Source of the DNA: Sphingomonas phyllosphaerae FA2
GTDB taxonomy: Bacteria; Pseudomonadota; Alphaproteobacteria; Sphingomonadales; Sphingomonadaceae
NCBI RefSeq assembly: GCF_000427645.1
Contig: NZ_KE386571.1
Location: 2,289,454-2,353,453 of the forward strand
Reading direction: 5' to 3'
Length of the DNA stretch: 64,000 bases
Each line of letters starts with the position of its first letter. Within the stretch, counting starts at the first letter, position 1. The notes under the pieces are model-generated. The model was given only the letters and a program-made list of their open reading frames with translations. It made no database searches and had not been told where the DNA came from. The translations under genes were made by a program, and so were the position numbers. Positions 58,447 through 64,000 of this stretch are shown here, piece after piece.

Positions 58447-61344
58447 CTAGAAGCGGAAGCGTGCGCCTACGCCATAGTAGCGCCCTTCCTCGCGGATATC
58501 GCGTGGATAGTATCGATCGTCGGCATACTGGCGATAGTTGTTGAACGGCTTCGCCAATATGTTTTGGGCATCGAACGTCAGCGTCACCTGGTCGGTGACG
58601 TTATAGTTGAACGAAAAGTCCAGCCGCTCGACATTTTCCGTGCCTTCTCCGTTGTAGAACGTATCGGTTGGCAGGAAATTGTTGTTCAGGAAGGCCGTGC
58701 GGTTGTTGAGCGATAGTCGCGTCGAAACGTCACCCTTCTCGTAGAACAAGGCCGTGTTGTACGTCCACTTCGACAGGCCGGGAATGGTCACGAACGGCGG
58801 CGCCGACGTGCCCCCTGCGGCGAGGAAGAGATTGGCGGGGAAACGGTTTTCGCCCTTCAGATAGGTCACGTTGGCCTGGAAACCGAAACCGCTCAGCAGT
58901 CCGGGAAGGAAGTCCAGGAAGGTCTGTCCGCCCAGTTCGAAGCCGCGGATGCGCCCCTTGCCCGCATTCTCGGGCCGCGTGATCTCAATCAGGCCATAGA
59001 CCGGATCGACCGTCCGCGTCGTATAATCGCTGATGAAGCCGTTGAGGTCACGATAGAAAGCCGCCGCGGTCAATGAGGCGGTGGCGCTGAAGTAATATTC
59101 AATCGAGGCGTCATAGTTGGTTGAGGTCAGCGGCTGCAGGTCGGGATTGCCGCCGCTGCCATAGGCCACCGGGCGCCCCTGCAACCCGGCAGGGAAGCGC
59201 GGATCGGCCAAGATCGGCCCATCGGGGATCGCGGCGGTGTTCTGCTCGATCCGCAACGCCGGATTGAGCTGTCCGAACTCTGGCTTGGTCCGGGTCTTCG
59301 TGAAGCCGAAGCGGAGCTGCAGCTTGTCGGTCGGCCGCACCCGCAGGCTCAGGTTCGGCAGCACGTCGACATAATTGGCGCGGGTCTCCCGCGGTACCAC
59401 TTGGGTGACGCCGTCGAAACGCACGCTCGACAAGCCACTATAGCGTCCGACGGTATTCACCGCGCGTACGCCAAGCAGGCCATCGACCCGCCATGACCCG
59501 ATATCGAATTCATATTTGGCCTGCCCGTACATGGCATAGGTCTGCTCCTCGGCGACGAACGCGCGGAGCGGGTCGAGCTGGACGTTGGGGCTGGCGAACT
59601 TGGCGAGCGCGTCCTTATAGCCCTGATCGTTCGGATTGGCGGCGACGATCTTGACCAGCGCGTCGTAGGAGAATTGCCGCAGCTGCGCGGCGTTGCCGGC
59701 AATGCCGTCCCGCGTCGGCATCAGCCATTGTGTGAAACCCTGATTGCCGCGGAAGACGTCCTGGGTCAGCTTCAGGTCGCCGGTCGGAGTGCTCGCGAGC
59801 GGAACGTTGAGCGTCTCGGTGTAGGCGTAACGGTCACCGCGGCGCAGCGACGCGTCGCGATCGGTCCAGCGCACACCGAACTGGAGCTTGGGGAACAGCG
59901 ACACGTCGGTGTCCAGGTCGAGGTCACCGCGCCATTGCCAGCCCTTGCCCTTTACCCGGTAGATGCTCTCGTAATAGCCCCGCCATTTGTAGTTGCTCGG
60001 GTCCGAGACGTTGAAGCCCGGCAGTGAGAAGGACGAGCCGCCCTTCACGAAGAAGTCGACGTCCACGGTCGGCGCGCTGGTCCAGGCGGTGTCGAAGCTC
60101 CATTCGTCCGATCCATATTCGCTGCGCGTGTAGGCAAGGTCGGTCGAAAGATGCGCGCGCCCGACGTCCCATTTGGCGCCGCCGGCGGTCTGGTAAGTGT
60201 TGGTGTAGCCCTTTTGCGTGCTGCGATACGCTTCGGGGCGGAAACCGCCGATCTTGGTCAGCGTCTGCACCTGATCGGGCTTGCCCTCGCGCAGCACGAC
60301 ATTGCTCAGCGTCGGGTTGCTGTCCAGCAGCGGCACCCGGAACCAGTCGTTGCCGATCTCGCCACGATAGCCTTGATACAGGAAATCATAATAGAGTTCG
60401 AGGTTCGGCGCCGGCTTCCACTGCACGCTGGCGTTCACCGCCGGGCGCCAGCGCTTGCCGCTGTCGTTGTATACGCCAACTGCATTGGGGATCGAGAAGT
60501 TGCGCCCCACCGACGCGGGCAGGATCGTCGTACCGTCGCCCGGCTTGGTGATGAAGCCGTCAGCCCAGCGCACCGCATTGCGATAATGCGCCTGCGTGTA
60601 GGAGGCGTTGATGAGCCAGCCGATCTCGCCAATGCTGGTATCGGCACGCTGCGAAATCAGGATGTTGCCGAGCGGGTCGTACTTCTTGCTCTGGTCGTTG
60701 TAGGTGCCGCGGATGCCGCCCGCGATCGACAGCCCGTCCTTGAAATCGAACGGACGGCGCGAGCGGACGTTGATCAGTCCGGCCAGACCCGGCTCCAGCA
60801 AGTCGGCAGTGCCGGACTTGTAGACTTCCAGTCCGGCAAGCGCGCCGGCCGGAAAATCCTGAAGCTGCGAGCGCCGCAGTTCGGCGGTGAAGATGTCACG
60901 TCCGTTGAAGGTGGTGGCCACGTCGGGCAGGCCGCGGACGAGCACCTGGCTCACCTCGTCGCTAAAGCGGTTGACCTGTACACCCGTGACGCGCGCGAGC
61001 GATTCCGCCGCGGTGTTGTCCGGCAACTTGCCGATGTCCTGCGCCACGATGGCGTCGAGAATGGCATCCGAATTGCGCTTGATCGCCTGTGCGCTGCCCA
61101 GGCTGGCGCGGTATCCGGTGACGACCACGTCGCGCGGATCGGGTTGCTCGGGCAGATTTTCGGTCGCGCGCGTGCCCGGACTACGATCCGCCGCCGCCTG
61201 CGTCGCCGCGCCCTGCGCCGCGGGCGCCTGCTCCTCGATGGGCGTGGACGTCGCTTGATCGCTTGGCGGCGGTGTCTGGCCTGAGGCCTGCGTTGCAACC
61301 AGTGCCAATGGCGCGACGGACAACCACAGCGGATAGCGCTTCAT
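58447..61344 (-). CDS. TonB-dependent receptor, convergent to the sulfur genes
   Basis: 965 residues. The signal peptide ends with ATQASGQ. An Ala/Gln/Pro-rich stretch (25-65) comes before the TonB box and plug (DVVVTGYRASLGSAQAIKRN, VAQDIGKLPDNTAAESLARV). The barrel runs to the C-terminal VGARFRF (final Phe). It is of the same class as the receptor at 42178-45120, but diverged. It faces the tauD-like gene tail to tail with 80 bases between them. It may import sulfated compounds or an oligosaccharide. The TGTCGGAC motif lies 57 bases upstream of the start. Confidence 0.93.
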   Translation of the reverse strand: MKRYPLWLSVAPLALVATQASGQTPPPSDQATSTPIEEQAPAAQGAATQAAADRSPGTRATENLPEQPDPRDVVVTGYRASLGSAQAIKRNSDAILDAIVAQDIGKLPDNTAAESLARVTGVQVNRFSDEVSQVLVRGLPDVATTFNGRDIFTAELRRSQLQDFPAGALAGLEVYKSGTADLLEPGLAGLINVRSRRPFDFKDGLSIAGGIRGTYNDQSKKYDPLGNILISQRADTSIGEIGWLINASYTQAHYRNAVRWADGFITKPGDGTTILPASVGRNFSIPNAVGVYNDSGKRWRPAVNASVQWKPAPNLELYYDFLYQGYRGEIGNDWFRVPLLDSNPTLSNVVLREGKPDQVQTLTKIGGFRPEAYRSTQKGYTNTYQTAGGAKWDVGRAHLSTDLAYTRSEYGSDEWSFDTAWTSAPTVDVDFFVKGGSSFSLPGFNVSDPSNYKWRGYYESIYRVKGKGWQWRGDLDLDTDVSLFPKLQFGVRWTDRDASLRRGDRYAYTETLNVPLASTPTGDLKLTQDVFRGNQGFTQWLMPTRDGIAGNAAQLRQFSYDALVKIVAANPNDQGYKDALAKFASPNVQLDPLRAFVAEEQTYAMYGQAKYEFDIGSWRVDGLLGVRAVNTVGRYSGLSSVRFDGVTQVVPRETRANYVDVLPNLSLRVRPTDKLQLRFGFTKTRTKPEFGQLNPALRIEQNTAAIPDGPILADPRFPAGLQGRPVAYGSGGNPDLQPLTSTNYDASIEYYFSATASLTAAAFYRDLNGFISDYTTRTVDPVYGLIEITRPENAGKGRIRGFELGGQTFLDFLPGLLSGFGFQANVTYLKGENRFPANLFLAAGGTSAPPFVTIPGLSKWTYNTALFYEKGDVSTRLSLNNRTAFLNNNFLPTDTFYNGEGTENVERLDFSFNYNVTDQVTLTFDAQNILAKPFNNYRQYADDRYYPRDIREEGRYYGVGARFRF

Positions 61345-61400
61345 ATCATCCCCTCCTTTTATCTGCGGCGCCGGATATCGGTCTCTGCAGACCTTTCTTT

Positions 61401-61415
61401 TGTCGGACTATAATC
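61401..61415. promoter_or_regulatory. Shared TGTCGGAC motif, copy 2
   Basis: TGTCGGACTATAATC. It differs by one base from 49484-49498. It lies 57 bases upstream of the TonB receptor ATG, in the expected promoter region. Confidence 0.45.
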
Positions 61416-61962
61416 AATGATGTCAAGCGGTTGCCGCATGGGCGATGAACCATGCCGCCACTTCGACGACGCCAGCACCAGTGGCCCGCAGGGGAAATCG
61501 TTTCTTTACAGTCACTTCGTACACCTTCCTTAAGGCGACCGGAGCTTATCCAAAGACATAGACACCGGGCTCTGTTTGCGCGTTGATCGCGCAACCTCAC
61601 GCAGAGAAAGGCAAAAAACGCCGCCGGCTTCATCATTAAGGTATGACGGTCGACCAAGCACACGCATCAATCAGCGACCACCGATCCCCGTCATACGCGT
61701 TCAATCGTCGGCCTGCGCTCGCACCCCGACTTGGCGCTTGTACCCGGACTAGACAACGCCCGCGCCGGAACGGCGCCATCCAGGCGCACCCGTCATCGGG
61801 AGGAACGATATGGGACACGATCGGCGCCGGCAGCACGATGACCTCCGTCGGGTCACAGCAATAAGCCCATGTTCCTATAATGTTCTTGCGAATCACGCCT
61901 GCTTCTGCCTAGCGTCTTGCCAACGCCGATGGCCGGCGCATCGACATCGAAGGAGCCTTGGC
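61416..61962. other. Intergenic region without a supported gene
   Basis: About 550 bases between the TonB receptor promoter and the small gene at 61963. Short open frames exist on both strands (for example one starting at 61643), but none has a good ribosome site or recognisable sequence. A GCATGGAG context with AAGGAGCC begins the next gene. Confidence 0.4.
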
Positions 61963-62166
61963 ATGGAGCATGACTTCCTGCTGCGTGCGGCGGCGCGCGC
62001 GATCTATGACGCCTGCTATCCAAACGAGGAGTGGTCACCAACTCGTTTCGATGAGGCTGAGCACTTCGGAACAGTGCATTACCGCCAGGCTGTCGACGCA
62101 GCACTTCAGGCCCGTGCCGTGCTGGGGGTCCGCGGCGAGCAATTGTCACTCCCAACGCTGGTGTAA
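61963..62166 (+). CDS. Small unrecognised protein
   Basis: 67 residues: M-E-H-D-F-L-L-R-A-A-A-R-A-I-Y-D-A-C-Y-P, then a Trp-Ser-Pro-Thr-Arg segment, and VDAALQARAVLGVRGEQL. It looks like a single helical domain. GAAGGAGCCTTGGC gives a strong ribosome site 8 bases before the ATG at 61963, which is the main support for coding. No family recognised. Confidence 0.5.
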   Translation: MEHDFLLRAAARAIYDACYPNEEWSPTRFDEAEHFGTVHYRQAVDAALQARAVLGVRGEQLSLPTLV

Positions 62167-62354
62167 GCGTCAAAGGCCGCTGACCATCCGAGAGTCTCGC
62201 AAAGCCTCTGCGACCATGAACAACTTTGGGGTAGCAAAGTTCGCGAAGCGGGATCGTTGATGGGACTGTAAGCCGCAGCTTGCGCGCCCAGCCCGCTTCC
62301 TCAAGGCTCGACGCCAAAACGCCTTGGCCGCCGCCGTCTAGCTTGTGGAAGGGG

Positions 62355-62430
62355 TGGTGCCGCTTACAGGACTCGAACCTGTGACCCCCGCATTACGAAT
62401 GCGATGCTCTACCAGCTGAGCTAAAGCGGC
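62355..62430 (-). tRNA. tRNA-Thr (anticodon CGT)
   Basis: On the minus strand: acceptor GCCGCTT pairs with AAGCGGC; D-arm TAGCTCAGCTGGTAGAGCA; anticodon stem TCGCA/TGCGG with loop TTCGTAA (anticodon CGT); T-arm with GGTTCGAGTCC; discriminator A and encoded CCA. All conserved bases fit. Confidence 0.96.
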
Positions 62431-62467
62431 CAACGCGTCTCCGCGTGGGAAACGTCGTGGAGGCGGC

Positions 62468-62495
62468 GCTTAGCAGCGGGAAACGGCGTTGACAA
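62468..62495 (-). promoter_or_regulatory. Probable promoter of tRNA-Thr
   Basis: On the minus strand TTGTCA (62490-62495) lies 16 bases upstream of CTAAGC (62468-62473), followed 37 bases later by the tRNA 5' end. The boxes and spacing fit a sigma-70-type promoter. Confidence 0.4.
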
Positions 62496-62587
62496 GCGTC
62501 TCGCGGCTTTACCCGGCCTTTACCATCCACGCGGCAAAAGCGTCGGGCGAATCCGGCCGAATGACAGGCCGCTCGCCGGAATGGACG

Positions 62588-63820
62588 ATGAGCATGGACA
62601 GCGCGCGCGGCTACGACGATCTTCGCCAGGACGACGATCCCACCGAGGGCGGCGTCGGCGAGCCGCATGCGCCGGTCGGCTCCGACGAACGCCGGATGCA
62701 GGTACGTGCCTATAATCACTGGGTATCGTTGCTGCGCGGCCGCGCCTATCCGGCGATCGAGGATCTGGAGCCGGAAAGCATCGCCGATTTCGGCCCGCAC
62801 AGCGTGCTGCTCGATTTCTCCGCCGGCGTCGAGGACCCGGCGATCCAGTTCATCGGCCGCGCGCTGCGCGAGGAATGCGCGGTCGATCAGTCGATCACGC
62901 GCATCTCCGACGTCCCGTCGCGCTCGTTGCTGTCGCGGCTGACCGACCATTATCTGCAGATCATCGCCAATCGCGCGCCGATCGGGTTCGAGGCGGAATT
63001 CACCGGCACGCGCGGGCACAATACGATGTACCGCGGCATCCTGATGCCCTTCTCGTCGGACGCACAGTCGATCGACTATATCTACGGCGTGATCAACTGG
63101 AAGGAACTGGTCGCCGCCGACGATCAGGCCGGGCTGGATGCCGAACTGGCCGCGGCGATGCGCGCGCCGCGCCACGATCCGCTGCCCGGCGGCGTCTGGG
63201 CGGACGGTCCCTGTGCCGCCGCCCCGGCCGCGGAGCCGGAGGTCGCGCCCACGACGCTCGACGAATTGCTCGCCGCGGCGCGCGACAGCGCCGCCGCCGC
63301 CCGCACCGCGCACCTGCGCAGCCATGCGGCGCTGTATCGCGCCCTCGGCCGCGCATACGACGTCGCGCTCGCCGCGGCGGCCGATCCGGTGCGGCTGGAG
63401 GAACTGCTCGCGGCCGCCGACATCCGCGTCCAGGCGCGCGCGCCGATGACCGCGATCGCCAAGCTCGTGTTCGGCGCGGATCACGACAAGACGCGGCTGA
63501 CCGAGGCCGCCACCGTGCTCGCCTGGGCGCAGCGTACCGGGATCGAAGCAGGCGCGCTCGCCCACGCGCTGGAGCGCGCCGAGGGCGGGATCAAGGGGAT
63601 CGTCGCCAGCGAACGCGCGCTGCGCCAGCCCGAAGAGGCCACGCCGCTGCTGCCGCTCGCCGAGCGCACGCCGCTCGCCGAACTGGCGATCGACAGCGGG
63701 CTCGACGAAGGCGCGCCGGTCGTGCTGCTCGGCCGCGCCACCGCGACCGGGATCGTCGTGGTGGGCACGGTCGGCGACGATGCGAAGCTCGCCGCGCAGG
63801 TGCTGCGCCGACTGCATTGA
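62588..63820 (+). CDS. PAS-domain-like protein of unknown function
   Basis: 410 residues from the ATG at 62588. Residues 40-160 resemble the alphaproteobacterial PAS_5-type fold: HWVSLLRGRAYPAIEDLEPE, SVLLDFSAGVEDPAIQFIGR, then RSLLSRLTDHYLQIIANRAP and GILMPFSSDAQSIDYIYGVI. The remaining 240 residues are Ala/Leu/Glu-rich and helical, with no recognisable output domain. No signal peptide. It may sense a small molecule or light, but this is not readable. GCCGGA precedes the start. Confidence 0.65.
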   Translation: MSMDSARGYDDLRQDDDPTEGGVGEPHAPVGSDERRMQVRAYNHWVSLLRGRAYPAIEDLEPESIADFGPHSVLLDFSAGVEDPAIQFIGRALREECAVDQSITRISDVPSRSLLSRLTDHYLQIIANRAPIGFEAEFTGTRGHNTMYRGILMPFSSDAQSIDYIYGVINWKELVAADDQAGLDAELAAAMRAPRHDPLPGGVWADGPCAAAPAAEPEVAPTTLDELLAAARDSAAAARTAHLRSHAALYRALGRAYDVALAAAADPVRLEELLAAADIRVQARAPMTAIAKLVFGADHDKTRLTEAATVLAWAQRTGIEAGALAHALERAEGGIKGIVASERALRQPEEATPLLPLAERTPLAELAIDSGLDEGAPVVLLGRATATGIVVVGTVGDDAKLAAQVLRRLH

Positions 63821-63893
63821 TGCAATTCGACGCTGCACCAATGCAGTACGGCAACGCTTGAGCTAGGCGCGCGAGGGGCGCATAGCTTCGCGC

Positions 63894-64000
63894 ATGCCGG
63901 AAAAGTCTCTTCAGATACTGTCTGCTGCGCTGGCGGCGCGGCTCACCTATCGCGCGCTCCCGGGCGAGCTTGCCGGCTTCGGCGAGGACAAGCAGGCGGA
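63894..64000 (+). CDS. N-terminal fragment of a gene cut by the window end
   Basis: Begins with the ATG at 63894 and stays open to the last base: M-P-E-K-S-L-Q-I-L-S-A-A-L-A-A-R-L-T-Y, then RALPGELAGFGEDKQA. Only 35 codons are visible, too few to name a family. A weak ribosome site (GCGAGGGGCG) lies about 14 bases upstream. Confidence 0.4.
   Translation, partial: MPEKSLQILSAALAARLTYRALPGELAGFGEDKQA

Noticed and set aside
61643..61864. Small open frame in the intergenic region
   Set aside because: No ribosome site, biased composition, and no similarity recognised.

Overview
The window looks like chromosomal DNA of a GC-rich alphaproteobacterium, most likely a sphingomonad (Sphingomonas or a close relative). 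This rests on the high GC content with GC-rich third codon positions, the mreC-mreD-mrdA-rodA order, two large TonB-dependent receptors of the 'IVAEDIGK / IVAQDIGK' plug type, and dispersed palindromic intergenic repeats. The genus is an inference; no rRNA gene is present.

Layout. (1) 1-4776: the tail of a rod-shape operon (mreC, mreD, mrdA/PBP2, rodA) with overlapping stop/start codons. (2) 4877-9682: tRNA-Lys(CTT), then a less GC-rich islet with a decayed IS3-family transposase and an HscC-type Hsp70 translationally coupled to a J-domain-like membrane protein. (3) 9829-14855: a DUF4173 membrane protein, a response regulator, a sensor kinase, a DUF2809 protein and a DUF1206 protein. (4) 14874-36659: a non-flagellar type III secretion system (T3SS) in two divergent blocks. 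The leftward block is sctU, a FliO-like gene, sctQ, sctR, sctS, sctT and a LuxR-type HTH gene. The rightward block is a lytic transglycosylase, sctV, sctC, sctD, putative sctF, sctI, sctJ, sctK, sctL, sctN, sctO and sctP. It is flanked on the left by small unrecognised genes and on the right by a leaderless lipase overlapping an ankyrin-repeat lipoprotein-like gene. (5) 36832-38013: a STAS-like protein and a dienelactone hydrolase. (6) 38118-53711: a pectin/rhamnogalacturonan-type utilisation region: kduD, kduI, GH105, hexuronate MFS transporter, TonB receptor, GntR regulator, DUF4861 and DUF2264 proteins, two GH43-like proteins and a GH29 fucosidase; an acetyltransferase and a ZIP metal transporter are interspersed. 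(7) 53968-61344: formylglycine-generating enzyme, Cys-type sulfatase, YezD-like protein, TauD/AtsK-type dioxygenase and a second TonB receptor, suggesting sulfate-ester uptake and desulfation. (8) 61963-64000: a small ORF, tRNA-Thr(CGT), a PAS-type protein and a gene cut by the window end.

The most unusual material is around the T3SS. There is a FliO-like gene inside a secretin-containing apparatus. A shared element (core CCTAATCGAAACG, including a perfect 16-bp inverted repeat) lies upstream of several accessory genes. Four small exported paralogues end in CR+xGY. The lipase/ankyrin pair has the arrangement of a toxin with its immunity protein. In the polysaccharide region a GGTTATC(A/G)TACAAC site lies in front of both the TonB receptor and the DUF4861 gene on either side of gntR, and a second shared motif (TGTCGGAC(A/T)ATAATC) precedes a GH43 gene and the second TonB receptor.
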